Positions 11,241-22,789 of a stretch of 64,000 bases of DNA are shown piece after piece. The stretch covers positions 17,210,006-17,274,005 of the forward strand of contig JAJEKV010000008.1 in the NCBI GenBank assembly GCA_021234155.1, in the 5' to 3' direction. Positions within the stretch are counted from its first letter, which is position 1, and each line of letters begins with the position of its first letter. The stretch comes from Isoetes taiwanensis (taxonomy: Eukaryota > Streptophyta > Lycopodiopsida > Isoetales > Isoetaceae). The notes beneath the pieces were generated by a model that was given only the letters and a program-made list of their open reading frames with translations, did not search any database and was not told the origin of the DNA. Position numbers and translations under genes: made by a program.

Positions 11241-11860
11241 TGATAATGTTCAACTACCAAATGCACAAGACAACAAGGAGATGATACGCGATGCATGCAT
11301 TCGCAACAATGGTAGGTAGAAGCATGCCATCCGCTTTCAATGATCTATGACAAATTGGGCACGCTTCGCTCAATTCAATACTATCCTTCAGATATTACAT
11401 AATAACTATTGCTCCCTCGTGGCGTGGAGGATCCAAATCAAATGACCCGACTCATAGTTTGTCTAGCAAGTAACATTCTTTTTAAGACAAGATTTCATCT
11501 TTTTCAGCTCATCCAATGTGCCATCCCTAGAAATTTCTGAAAGTAACAGTCGTTACTTGCATCCTTTATGACAGTGTAATCTCAAAGCAAGTTCTTTTTC
11601 TCAGAGGGTCAATGATGCCCCTCAATGCCAACCCTTGCTATAGTGGGTAAGGTTGCAATTAATGCTTCATATCCGCCAATGTCACCCTCCAAGTGTGCTT
11701 GTTTATCGCCAAGGCCTTTGATTTGTCGGTTAAGTCATTGCACTGCTATTCATTGACCGCTTTCCAATGCCAATCTGCTAATCTTATCTTCTATCCCCGA
11801 AATCCATTCTTTCAACCACGCTGACATTGTTTGAACATGCATCCGATTAGACAAAATTGT
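11240..11860 (-). pseudogene. Decayed coding remnant: coiled coil and CPxC motif
   Basis: Reading the minus strand, an amphipathic helix (SAWLKEWISGIEDKISRLALES... LNRQIKGLGDKQAHLEGDIGGYEALIATL) is followed by stops and later by ELSEACPICHRSLKADGMLLPT, which resembles half of a RING or related zinc finger. The frame is broken several times. It lies upstream (minus sense) of the FCP1-like segment, and whether they were one gene is unknown. Confidence 0.35.
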
Positions 11861-12400
11861 ATATACAAACCGCAACAACAAATGAGCATTGTTTGAGTTG
11901 AAACCGCAACTAATAGCTAATCAAACTAAAAACAAACTAAAACTACCACCAACTCGCAACTACTACCAACAAAAACATTCGAATCAGAATTACATCCGTG
12001 AATCGACATTCGAGCTATAACTCTAACAAAGAGTTGCAACGCTAATCGCAAATGACACTACACAAGAATCGACATTCGAATCAGAACTCAAAGTAGTTTC
12101 AAACTCGAATCAGAATCGCCAAAGTTGCAAATTGAACACCAAACTAGAACTCCACCGGCCTCTAACGCCCACTCAACTATTAATGCATATAAACAACTTC
12201 TAACACTAACTAAAAATAAGATCCGCACTAACTAAAACTAACACCGCCACTCAAATGTCAAATGTAACTAACATGAACACGAGCTCAGAATAAACAATAG
12301 AAATTTAAACGTATGCAAACGACACAGACACAAACTATGAACTATGGCAAACTGCCAACTTATCTATACACTCATCAAACAAGAAAGATACATCTAAATT
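11860..12400 (-). repeat. Low-complexity AAC/CGAATC-rich tract
   Basis: Irregular iterations of AACCGCAACTA, CGACATTCGAATCAGAA and ACTAACTAAAAC words. On the minus strand these read GTTGCGGTT-like, resembling the presumed intron at 4490-4977. No gene seen. Confidence 0.45.
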
Positions 12401-12669
12401 ACCTTGTGGATTGTTGCTGGAAGTTGCTCTGCTTAGTGTTAGATGTTACATAGGAGCCGGGTGCTCTTGGAGACGATATGAATTTAGGTACGCCATTCTC
12501 CTCCTCTTCATCAATTGTAACGACATCTTCAAAGACTATGACTCATTCTTTGAGTTCTTGAGGCTGAAGATGCATGCTCATAAAAGCTAAGCCAATCTAC
12601 CGCCGCCCATTGCAATGTAATACAAAAAGACATCGCTAAAGCACCCTGAACCCCGCCTCGCCTAAAACT

Positions 12670-12861
12670 TTATCTCTCATTGAATATTTTCTTGTATAGA
12701 TCCATGAACTCCTTCTTTCTTTTCTCTTGTAGAAGCTTGTATCTGTAACAAGCTCTACCCTTCACTTTCTCACCCCACATCTTCCGCATCTCAATGTCAT
12801 CGACCTTCTCCTCAGATTTATACAAATCCTTACAGTGATCCCTCTCTCTTTGTCTGGTCAC
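12670..12861 (-). other. Lys/Glu-rich open frame, unrecognised
   Basis: A 63-codon frame with a highly charged sequence (MWGEKVKGRACYRYKLLQEKRKKEF) that could be one exon of a hydrophilic or coiled-coil protein. No splice model could be confirmed. It lies on the same strand as the FCP1-like and coiled-coil remnants. Confidence 0.25.
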
Positions 12862-13860
12862 GCTCGCTTATCTTCTTCCATGAACCTAAAAATAAAAATG
12901 AAAAGCACAATTACAAACCACAAACCGACTATAATAATAAAGCGTAAAAGACTTCTTTGGGAAAATGAGTGTTCTAAACTCTTTTATGTCGCATCATTAT
13001 TTGTTTCTTTGATATGTAGCAAGTCATTGACTAATATTAGGGCCACAATTTGCTGCCAAAATGATACAAATGCAAGCTTTGCACTTACAAATGTGCAAAA
13101 CTTCCCGCAAAATGTGCACTTACCGTTAGCTGCAATAAAAAAGCAAAGCCCGCTAAAGCAAATAACAAGAAACACACAGCCATTTACATATACATGCATT
13201 GAGACTTTAATAATGTCAGAATCAACAATGCTTTCTTTAATACGAATTCTCAGAATAAAACAAATGTATTCTAAATGGCAGCCACTTCTTTCATATTGCT
13301 CAACCTTTGAAAAGTTTCAATATGAAATTCTTGGCCACAGTTAGATGGCTTTGCTGCTCATATCTAAAATTTATCTTATCTGGGAACCAAAAAATTCTCT
13401 CAGGTCTTCACAAATTCGACTCCAAAGAGTGGATTTAAAAGGTTCCACCAAAGCTAGAATAAAGGGGTGAAGCAAATCGAATGCCAAGGCTAAAGAAAAA
13501 ATTGTAATAGTCTATGTGCATAACCAATCTTACTCAATAACTTCGAATCTTCAAATGGTAGCTTCCCTGTCACCCTGTCAATACATGCAATTACAAATTC
13601 GACCTTGAAAAATTCAAAATCCTGTTGTAATCGCTTAATTGACGCCACAATTGCAAGCCCCAAATCGTGTTCTTGATGGAGGCGCTCGTGTGTGAACATC
13701 CGGTTTCGAGATGATGTAAAGGCTAAGCTCTTGGGTGCTTCAAACGAAGTTCCCCCAAAATTCCGCTATTCTCGCCATTCGAAGTTGGTCGGGTTCTTGG
13801 AGCTATTTTTGGACTAAAATTCCCACTATTTTGGATCTATTATTTGATGTTGCAAAACTA
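12862..13860. other. No recognisable gene
   Basis: A 169-codon plus-strand frame (12835-13344) and a 69-codon minus-strand frame (13490-13699; IKRLQQDFEFFKVEFVIACIDRV) show no recognised domain. The minus-strand one may be another decayed exon of the 9.5-13.7 kb minus-strand remnant. Confidence 0.25.
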
Positions 13861-14070
13861 ACATATTGAGCCACTATACCATGCTTTAACCCCACTATAA
13901 ACTCCTGCCATAGAATAACAGCCAGCATGAAAAGACACAATGCATATGTATATAAGTGTGGTATTTGTGGCCAAAAAGGAGATTGGGATACGCTACGGAC
14001 TGAGGGGTCTAGCCCCCGCCGTAGGCCAGGATAGCGAGGGCACGACCCTCCAAATGATTCCCAGATCACC
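13860..14070 (-). repeat. Dispersed repeat shared with 2815-2966
   Basis: Carries CACTATACCATGCTTTAACCCC (inverse of the 2937 block) and CCAGGATAGCGAGGGC (direct copy of the 2888 block), separated by about 130 bp of unrelated sequence. Family not recognised. Confidence 0.5.
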
Positions 14071-14099
14071 AAAATGAATGAAGGAGAGCCTAAAGGCTT

Positions 14100-15170
14100 T
14101 AATAAATAATAGCTTACAAGTGCTCGTACATCAAGTGCTTGAGGATGTGTTGCAGATTATGTGAAGACATCCATAGAATAATCAAAAAACCATGTTTGGG
14201 ACTCTACAAGAAGTTTTGCCAACTGCACAATGTCCAACAAAGTGGAACAGGGAATAGCACAATCAATTATGCTCCAGGCCTTCAAAAAACTTGAAGATGA
14301 GGACGTTCATCTAATCAGGTTTTTTCATTTGAATTGAATATCTAGTAACACACAAAACAAGGGAAGGGTGATACCATTATCCGCATAATCCGATGATTGA
14401 TCTTTTTCATTCTTTTATCATCACTAAGTATAAATATAGATTGGTCGTTGTAAGCTATGCAATTGATCTGTTTCTTTGCGCAATGCATCGCCTATCAACA
14501 TAGTATATGCATGCTACGCATGAAATTAGGAAGTTTCTTCAGACGCTTTTACACCAACTATTAGGGCAAAAGACTACATAAGTCGGGATTGTGTTAACAT
14601 GGTGTAGTTAGAATATTTCAAGATAGTTTATAAACACGACCTTTGGACACGGATGTTATGTTGACAAGAATTACATATTTATAGCTCCGGATTGGAGCTC
14701 TAATCAAGCATTAATCAGTTTAGTTTAAGGTTTTTGCAGCCTAATAATAATGGCGGGAAAAATCCAAAATCCGTAATGACGAAAAACGGATCTGATAATA
14801 ATAATCTTCCATTAGTGAGCCCATTACTATTAAGGTTTTTCCTCAAAACCCTTCGGGCGGGTTTTTTTAATCCTCGATAGTAATCGGGCGCCACTAATGT
14901 AGCCCGTGTCATAGATGGGAAAGGGGTTTGTAATATGAACCGCACAAAAGCTGCTCATAAACCCTACACAAATTGTTCGCTTAAAGTCGATTGATAACTA
15001 CAAAAGATCTGGTACCACGGCCTTGAAGCCGATCCAAAGCCGGTGCCAAGATTAATAGGAAAAGTGAAGCCTTCAAAAAAGGCTACAATAAACCAAAGAT
15101 GATGTGCTAGTAGCGCCCATCAGGGAGCTCGCCCATGCTACATAAGTCCATGGGCCTCAGGGCACAAGGG
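14100..15170. other. No recognisable gene
   Basis: Ordinary intergenic sequence. Nothing coding, no clear repeat. Confidence 0.35.
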
Positions 15171-15176
15171 ACAATA

Positions 15177-15357
<181 letters not shown>

Positions 15358-16550
15358 TATTGATCAAGCCATTTAGACCCCCAGGCCTCTATGGCAAAGA
15401 ATACAAATTAATACTTAATACTTTGGCACTTAATTCAGAGCACCTTCAATATCAAAATTACTCATAAGAGTGAAAAGCTCAATTATGTCTTCTCTTTCCT
15501 TCAAAAGATCTCTAAAATATGAATACAAAGTATGTGCAGGCAAAAGAGAGAGTTCACCAAGTGTTAAAGCTATAATGCCATAACGAGCCCTTACCTGTTC
15601 ATATGCTGCGCATTTCAAGAGTGCGTGTTCTTCATCTTCAATAGCTGGTTCTAAGCAACTTGGACAAAACTGCTCATTATGAGGTGTTTCATCCCACTTA
15701 CCAGTCTCAATTCGCAAGTTATGAGATGACAATCTCATTTGCGAAATAAGCATGTGTTTCTTCCTGCTGATACATGGGAGTAGATAAGGCTGCTCTTTAT
15801 ACTCTGCCAGATCATCCTCTACTCGCCAAAGCTTACGAATTGCCCGTGCAGCCACATAATCATGTATCTCTTCAAATTTCTGGGATAGCGGCCAATTGTC
15901 ATCATCAAGCCATTTCCTTGCCCATCTCTTAACATCGATACCAAATTTTTTTGTGCTATGCGGACTTGGTAAGGTAACCGTTCAATGTCCATATCTAGAA
16001 CCCTGTTAACAAATGAAATGGTTCTGCACAATGCCTCTACTTCAAGAGGTAGTAGACCAGTTTCAGCCAACATCATGCAATAAGAAGTTTGCACCTTGAC
16101 TCCCAATTCACCAGTCAAGAATCTTTTTTGTATCTTCTCTATATCGCTCCACCCCTTTAAAGACAAACCTGGCCCCCAAACCGGGCTTCCATAAAGAATC
16201 ACTGTTTTAACTTGTATCCCAAAAAAGAGCTTCTTTAGTCGCCAATGTTCAAAGTTGTTGATTTTACACTGATTCATCATATTGTAAAATGCTCTGGGAC
16301 TACCTGATACACGTTTCTGGGCTGCCAATGTCCACTTATAGTTATTTGATACTTCGATTCCTAAATATTTGTAATTCGTAACCTGTTCAAGCGGAACACC
16401 ACCTACGTAAAAAATTGTGGTATCCCGACCTCCTAGTATCATTATCTTTGATTTAAAGTTTCCACGGCCTATCACCCCCAGACGAATGATCAAACCAAGG
16501 TTGTGAATTGTGTTATTGAGGATATATTTTGAGCCTATGTTGCAGAAAGG
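15358..16550 (-). mobile_element. LINE, 5'-truncated, minus strand (post-RT region)
   Basis: Two overlapping minus-strand frames form one LINE ORF2 end. The upstream one (16550 to 15819) has KSKIMIL, then VTNYKYLGIEVSNNYKW (the conserved YLGI box after reverse transcriptase palm), then KTVILYGSPVWGPGLSLKGW, IEKIQKRFLTGELGVK and MLAETGLLPLEVEALCR. The downstream one (15855 to 15430) has MLISQMRLSSHNLRIETGKW and a C-x2-C...H-x4-C zinc pattern (CPSCLEPAIEDEEHALLKC). A frameshift lies near 15840. The first 20 codons of the upstream open frame (16610-16551) are antisense Ty3 integrase, so the LINE's true 5' break is near 16550. It ends in the AAT tract. Confidence 0.88.
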
Positions 16551-17296
16551 AAAAGTCAATGGGAAAAATATCTCTATCTTCTTGAGTTTGCATACAACAA
16601 TACCGTTCATTTGGTCACCTGGATAACTCCTTTTGAAATAGTATACAGATATTCTTTGAAAATCAAATTACGACATTAGAATAGAATAGAATAGAATAGA
16701 AAGAGAAGTAACAACTTCAGATGAAGCAGCAACAGACTTTGCTGACATTTTACAAAAAGTAAAAATTCATATCCAAAAGAGTCAAGCGTTAATGATTTCC
16801 AAACTTGCAAAGAAACGAAGGAAAGTTGACTACGCAAAAGATCAATGGGTTTGGGTACACCTTCCTAAGAAATGGCTATGGAAAATGGGTAATAGATACA
16901 TAAAATTGGCTCCTAGATATCACAATCCATTTCAAATTGACGACAAAATAAGTGGAAATGCCTATCATTTATATTTGTATGGGAAATGGACTAATCTACA
17001 TCCAGTTTTTTAATGTTGGAATATTAAAATCCTATAAGGGAAGTGTAATTTCTCCTGAGATTTTGCAGAAAATGGAACATGTGGATCCTCCCAACATCAA
17101 TGATGATGAGGAGGTGTTCGAACCAGAAAAGATTCTCACTCATCAAGATAAGGAGACACGGACTACTTCTGATCAAATGTATCTAGTTAAGTTCAGATTT
17201 CATCCACCTTCTGATACGATATAGCATTTTAAGGATCAACTCAAGGAATACAACGTACTTGTGGACGAATATGAACAACTTTTGCAAAAAAAATAG
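16551..17296 (+). pseudogene. Ty3/gypsy integrase C-terminus with chromodomain-like tail
   Basis: Starts abruptly beside the LINE with the end of the integrase core (EKYLYLLEFAYNNTVHL, then ITPFEIVYRYSLKI at about 16620). It continues through FADILQKVKIHIQKSQ and the integrase C-terminal domain (YAKDQWVWVHLPKKWLWK, KLAPRYHNPFQIDDKISG, KWTNLHPVF; 16792-17013). A one-base shift follows, then LKSYKGSVISPE and a chromodomain-like stretch (EPEKILTHQD...MYLVKFRFHPPSDT; to about 17224). Chromodomain tails mark chromoviruses, the main plant Ty3 lineage. A TAGAA microsatellite interrupts at 16676-16701. The upstream half of the element is not found in the left flank. Confidence 0.85.
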
Positions 17297-17399
17297 GCAA
17301 AGTTAGGAGAAATTATTTTTGTTACTTTGGGACGATCTTAATATAAAAGTTGCAATTGCTTTACCAACGCTAAATATCTAAAGATTGATACCTGTTGGT

Positions 17400-17650
17400 A
17401 CAATTTGAATTCTTTATCAAGTCCTCTAACTAACCTGAGGCCATCTCTGAAGGATCTGAGATGAAAAACCCTCTAAATGACTTGAGGTCATCTCTAAAGG
17501 AACTGAGATGAAAGACCTCTAAAGGAATTGAGGCCATTCTTAACTGAACTAGAATGAATATCCCTTAGAAAGTTGAGATTAAAAACCTGTGAACGAGTTG
17601 AGGCCATTCCAAAGTGAACTGGAATAATCATCCTTTGAGCAATTCTTTAC
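17400..17650 (+). repeat. Degenerate ~55-bp tandem repeat before the polypurine tract
   Basis: Four diverged units contain TGAGGCCAT(C/T)TCTRAAGGA(A/T)CTGAGATGAAA-like sequence. The array lies between the chromodomain and the 3' LTR, where some Ty3 elements carry short tandem arrays. Confidence 0.65.
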
Positions 17651-17676
17651 CGAGATTGATGCGGACGTTCAATCTC

Positions 17677-17990
17677 GGGAAGGGAAGGATTGTTACGGCT
17701 TATGCCGGCATAAGGGAGTGGCTCAGGCTCAACAAGTAATTACCCAGTATATATGGTGACGCTCTATATGGGTTACATGGTTTATTTAATTTAAAGGCTA
17801 TGCCTAAAATATGGAATATCTTAAAATAATTGAATGGATAATAAGGGGCCATATAGCCCAGTGCCACAGAAAGAGTTCTTGGTCAAAACCCTTGTTTATC
17901 CGGATGTAATCCGGCGACCCAACCTGCATCACAGATTGCTGAACCCACTGATTTTAACCAAATCAAGACCAATTAGTCATACATAATCTT
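17677..17990 (+). mobile_element. Ty3/gypsy polypurine tract and 3' LTR start
   Basis: A purine run GGGAAGGGAAGGAT (17677-17690) is followed immediately by TGTTACGGCTTATGCC at 17691, a typical LTR beginning (TG...). The LTR right end is not certain; the last LTR-like sequence is near 17940-17990. No second LTR copy was found in the window, so the element is truncated. Confidence 0.65.
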
Positions 17991-18795
17991 TTAGATAGAT
18001 ATTTCAAAGCCTCAAAAGGTTATCAGAAAAAACGTATCTTTATCCCAGCTATAAGTATTTGAACTTCAATCGTCCTTTCTGTAGTCAGGCTCCCTTGTTT
18101 CTCGACTTGATCTTTGACTTGTCGAAGTTTCCGCCATAAGGTTGTTCCTCTGCTTTCGAATTGCTTGATGTGGTCGAGTAGCTCTTGTGTTGAGGTGTCA
18201 AGGATCTGCAACAAGGTTCACCTGGCCTATTTGACTGCGCTAAAGTGCACAGAGCAGTTAATTACTGTGCAAAGAACAATTATTTATCTCTGTTGACTCT
18301 ACAATTCCTATATTTATGCCTTTATCCACTCCAACCCAAATGATCCTCTTGGCATTTGGCACCTTACTAAGTGCTGAGAAAGATATTTCTTTACTGCCAT
18401 GGGCTGGTATAGGGGCTTATGTTTACGGGCATACTTGGTGTATTGGTCTAACATACCTAGGCAGAATGAATTCCTAGACAATTATCTATAATATCAAAGG
18501 TATGGCATGAGATACTTGATGATGCTGCATCTATAACATGTGCTGGTGTGCCATACCAACATGTGGCGACAATATCTAAGCCCTCGACAACTAGTTTGGT
18601 TGCTAAGAAAAGGTTTGATTATACTACCATTGTGTATAAAGAAAATGTTTAGCAAGCTAAGAGGCAACTAAACTAAGATCAATGCAAATGCGGTCTCTAC
18701 CTAGTTTGAGGTCTTGGGTCTAACTCTAAGGATCTTGAATATCAATATTTTCTAATATGTTTAGGTTAAATATAATTAAGGATTATTATTTAAAC
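17990..18795. other. No recognisable gene
   Basis: Contains a 63-codon minus-strand frame (18023-18214) with a coiled-coil-like charged sequence (ELLDHIKQFESRGTTLWRKL), unrecognised; it could be retroelement gag debris. Nothing else seen. Confidence 0.3.
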
Positions 18796-18799
18796 ACAA

Positions 18800-18895
18800 A
18801 TGATGCCTGCCCTCAGTGGTTGGTACGTGGGGGTTTGGCAGGGTTCAGCCCTGTCAGTGGGAGGTTTGATTCCTGCTACTACGAGAATTCTTTTA
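18800..18895 (+). repeat. Possible tRNA-derived SINE head (A and B box-like)
   Basis: CCTCAGTGGTTGG (18811-18823) resembles a pol III A box. GGTTTGATTCC (18863-18873) matches the B box GGTTCGANTCC except one base. The 40-bp spacing is right for a tRNA-like promoter. No complete tRNA cloverleaf was seen, so a SINE is more likely than a tRNA gene. Confidence 0.5.
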
Positions 18896-18899
18896 AGGT

Positions 18900-19345
18900 G
18901 TGGCCCAAATGGATTAGAATACTAGAATGGAGTGCTATAAGTTAATAGAACATGCATAGCAAACATTTTGAAGTTTATTTTGGCAAAATCTCACTCGAAA
19001 TAGACAAATCCAGTTACTCCGTGCATTTGGCTATTTTGAGGCTCTCGGAATACCATTTCGCATGGACTGATAATCTAGCGAGGCACACGTATAATTTTAG
19101 TAATTTTTGCTAGTAATATACATGGTTAGCTTCATAAGACTCAGCCTAGCATTTGGCCGTTTTAATTTATGTCAAATTCCCCCCAATTTTGGCCAAATCT
19201 GATTACTTCGTGCGAAAGCCCTTTTTGAGGCTCTTGGAAACCCGTTAAGCATGGGGTGATTGGAGTGGAACGATTTTACTCATTTGACCATTCAAAACAA
19301 ATTTTTTTAACTTTATATTAATTATAATGAAGTCTACGTAGTGTA
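18900..19345. other. No recognisable gene
   Basis: AT-rich. Two copies of a GAGGCTCT(C/T)GGAA-type motif occur at about 19036 and 19226, suggesting a diverged duplication of about 190 bp (TTTTGGC(A/C)AAATCT...GAGGCTC). Confidence 0.35.
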
Positions 19346-19347
19346 AC

Positions 19348-19848
19348 TTAACAAAATTTAACTAAAAAATTCCCTAAAGTTTTGTCTTTTCTGATTCTCC
19401 GTGTCAAGCTTATGTCTTTGGGCATAACGGTTACTCTTTTGGCATGAATTGCGCAAGGGTTGGCCTCTTCAAAAAGTTGGGTCAGCTCTGCTTCAGTCGC
19501 TTCTTGGCAAGCTCGCATGTGAACTCCTGCATAACCTCCCGAAATAGGTGCTCGAAAGGGGCTTTTCGAATCAGCAGATTGATGCACTATTGAAAGTGCC
19601 GAATCTCCCAAAAAGCCTTATTGTGCTTGGAATTCGGTGAGTCGGGTCGAGGCAGTGGAGGCTTGATATTCGACTTTGGTCGGCAGCCCTTGACAAACCT
19701 CGACACTCTCTGTTTGCAGTAAAGGTAATTATATCTGATCCATCGACGAAGATAAATCTTATATGCTGCCTTCTTCTTGTCATATTCGATGTCTTGCTTC
19801 AGCTTAACTGGCTTCTCGCCCCGTCTTATTGGGTGGCTTAGGCCACAA
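19348..19848 (-). pseudogene. Histone H3-like gene, 3' half (histone fold), interrupted by the 11-kb insert
   Basis: On the minus strand a basic segment (KLKQDIEYDKKKAAYKIYLRR...RFVKGCRPKSNIKPPLPRP, 19800-19640) leads into a histone H3 fold. EIRHFQ is the start of the alpha-N helix and resembles centromeric H3 more than canonical [25 protein letters not shown] is in another frame. [32 protein letters not shown], with [10 protein letters not shown], covers alpha2, loop 2 and alpha3 (about 19510-19385). Frameshifts near 19590 and 19520 and a loss of about nine residues around loop 1 disable it. The N-terminal half is at 30848-31340 on the same strand. A second copy of the N-terminal and linker parts lies at 44847-45720. 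Confidence 0.82.
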
Positions 19849-19862
19849 AAGCATGAATTCAT

Positions 19863-20360
19863 TAATTAGAGAAATTTGGAATTCTCGTTTAGCATGAAAT
19901 AGGTTAGCGGGTAGCCATATAGTGCAAAAACTACTACCAATTGAGTAAAAGTTGGCATTTTTTTGCACAAATTCTGCAAATGCTTCAGTGTTATTCGGAA
20001 ATATAATTTTTACAGCTAATGCAAAGGTTCACCGCGAGTAGAACGTAGTAGGAGGGAATGTTCAAACTTCTCGCAAGAAGCGCGAACGCGATGTTTCGCA
20101 GCTGAAAGGAGACAAAATAATGAGCCTTTTATTAAAACCATATGAGAGCATTGTGTTAAAAGAAGGTACCGAGGAGCAAGCATATCACAAAAAATTCAGT
20201 ATTTAAAGCCATATAATTGCTACAGAGGATCGCGGTCGCGATTATTTTTAGCATTAAACATATGGTAAAAGATATGGGTAAAGACAAAACCAAAATTCCC
20301 GAAACCAAAATTTCCATTGAAGGAAGTAATATACAACATAATTATTCTGATTGAAGGAAA
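19863..20360. other. Left subterminal region of the insert
   Basis: No gene. Contains GC-rich palindrome-like words (AACGCGATGTTTCGC near 20085, GATCGCGGTCGCGATT near 20224) related to those at 24168-24182. Confidence 0.4.
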
Positions 20361-20363
20361 TAA

Positions 20364-22782
20364 TTATTCTGATTGTGTTTCAGATACTTGATCAGGTATC
20401 ACACCCATTTCATTGGCCATGCGGATGACATGCTCTCTACCCAATTCCATAGCTTGTGTTGTGTCCATCTCTGAATAACCTGTGACCTCTGGAATCTCAA
20501 CACCCATGGCGTTTGCGATGCGCTGCAGATGTGAATCAGGCTCCCATTTTTCACTGTCCACTGCACTGCTCCCGCCTATAAGTTCCTTCTCCGATTCAGG
20601 AGTAATCTGCCGATGAAAGAGCTTTTGCTTCTTGCCGTATTACCGATGCTCCTGTGTCCCAAGAACCTCATCTTGGTCAGTCTCCATGTGCTGTTGGTCT
20701 GCTTCCATGTGCTGGTGGTCTGTTTCCATGTGTTCTACGCCCACGTATTCAAACTTATGTTCGCCTGTCAAGAAAGGCATGTACCCATCAAGCTTCTCAT
20801 TAAGTGCACTCAATTTTTGAAAAGTGGGCTCGTGGCTTCTATACCTTTTTCCGCCTCTTCAAGCAAGCGCTTTGTTTCTTGCATTCTCTCTTCGTGGGAC
20901 TTAGCATCGAGGTTTTCCAAAATGGAATCCAACTTTGATAGATCTCGTGTTTTGGGTGATACTTCGATGTTGGGCATCGCCGGATCGCTCAACATTCTCG
21001 CTTTCTCCTCTTCTTCAAACCCATCCAGACTTGATTGGCCATTTTCTCAAGCGCTTTCAAAGAACGCCCTCAGAAACGCACACTTTACCCGAACTTTCGA
21101 AAGCCACGCTCTTTTGCCTTGCATAAGAGCAACACGAAGCCGCCCCAGCCGAAAAAAGAAATCCGTAACGCAACCATCACGGGCACCACCGCTCAACAAT
21201 ATGGTAGGCATAATGAGGTTTTCACCGGCATTTCAATACAAGATCTCCTTCCATTGCCGCCCATTTGAATCTTGGTTTGCCTCAGAAAAAGAGTCTCGAT
21301 ATTTCTTTTTTATCTTCTCATCGGCATCCTCATTACCTGCTAGCTGCATTGGAGGCAATGGTGTTGACTTAGGAGCCTTGCCGCGGGGAGATAGGTGAAG
21401 CTCCAGCTCGTTGCACAAAGTGCTACACCTAACATCACTCCCGCAATGTACATATGACTAATAAAGTAATCGATGTTCTTTCACCCTTCGCTTGCTCTCC
21501 CATCCCATTTCTTCATAAGAACCTAAAGATAGGTAGCCACCGCCTGAATTTGCTTCCGACCGCATAAGCAATTGGGCAAATTCACTGAGCGCATGATAAT
21601 GACCAAGTGATAAACTTTGGCATTCGCCATGGTAGCTATCCTTGTAAATAGATCCGTATTTCTTGCAATCCCATACCTTGTTTATCCCTTCTGATGTCAA
21701 TAAATATCAATGTCGCGATTCTCCGACACTTGGGAGGAAGTAGGGATGCCATCCTTTGTCACCGCTATGACAATATTTCTTTTCCTTTTCTTTTTCTAGC
21801 CTCTTCTCGCTTTAGAATATTCCCCGACTAGCTCCGCAAAGGCTACGTAGGTTACCAAGTGTATGATCCTTGTTATAGTTAGCCTTCACGCATTCCGCAT
21901 TTCCAGATCCGATATATCCAAAGATTCTCTCGCTCACCAAATCAGAAAAGATCCGGCAATTCGGTCCCACCATCGAAAACCTTTTGCAAAGAAATTTGTG
22001 GCATAAGATAAAATTTCTCGCCTCATAAAAGTGAGGGTTCTGATGTCGGTTGCCCGCTTTTTGCAATCAAATCTCCCCGCTATAACCCGACCGCACCTTT
22101 AAATAGGTCTTGCCTTCTATAATCTCATCGAAAGCAAATTGTGACACCTCTGCATTTCGACATACCTCGTAGCAACCGGAGCCGTCTTGTTAAAGAAGTC
22201 TTTCGATGGCTTGTCCGAAAGTCACCATGGTCGCCACCGAAGCTTACGACTCACCCACGCACCGCAACTTCCATTAACTTTTTGAAAACCTTCTCATCCA
22301 TAAAAATGAATTGTTTTTCATCCTTAAGCTCCTCGCACTTTCAAGGTGGTCGCTGTAATTTCATGGAAATCCCGCAGAAGCAATTTCAAGGTCATCAAGA
22401 TCGCGTCCGCCGGGTTGGCGAGTAGAAAATAAATAAATACCTTCCAAGCTGAAGTTTTAGCTGTCCCTATAGGTCCTTGTGGAGGACAGCCATAAGCCTT
22501 GTGGCCGATGACGGTTGTTGCAGCTTTTTCAATCGCTGGCTCTCTCAGACATCTGTTTGCAATCACTTCGCATTGAATACTCAACTCTATATATTCCTTG
22601 TCCGTAAGATTCGCTGAGCACCCTCGATCTTCTTCTAGCATATACTTTGGCAAATTCTCGCTGTCGCTCCAACTCGCCGATCTAATCGAACAAAGGAGTT
22701 GTGCAAATAAGAATATCGTGGGTTGCCGTAAATAATATAAAATTTCTTGCCCTTCAAATCTTCCTCGATTGCTCCATGTCAC
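20364..22782 (-). pseudogene. Decayed long protein gene inside the insert, family unknown
   Basis: Five minus-strand open segments follow each other (22782-22324, 22066-21812, 21700-21458, 21418-21233, 20995-20810) and end in 20561-20364, separated only by short shifts or stops. This suggests one original product of perhaps 700-800 residues. Landmarks include LPKYMLEEDRG...KEYIELSIQCEVIANRCL, GHKAYGCPPQGPIG and EARNFILCHKFLCKRF. Further on come a charged coiled-coil-like part (KLDSILENLDAKSHEERM), a METDHQHMEADQQHMETD repeat and an acidic C-terminus (ANAMGVEIPEV, ANEMGVIPDQV). No catalytic signature is recognised. The 261-codon plus-strand frame at 20613-21398 is its antisense shadow. It may encode the mobility or structural protein of the insert. 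Confidence 0.45.
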
Positions 22783-22789
22783 CCTCCTC

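Noticed and set aside
18800-18895. tRNA gene
   Set aside because: A- and B-box-like words are present, but I could not fold an acceptor stem and anticodon arm. A SINE head is more likely.
20613-21398. 261-codon plus-strand open frame, among the longest in the window
   Set aside because: It is antisense to the minus-strand coding chain (20364-22782) and translates to biased Ser/Phe/Leu sequence without a domain.
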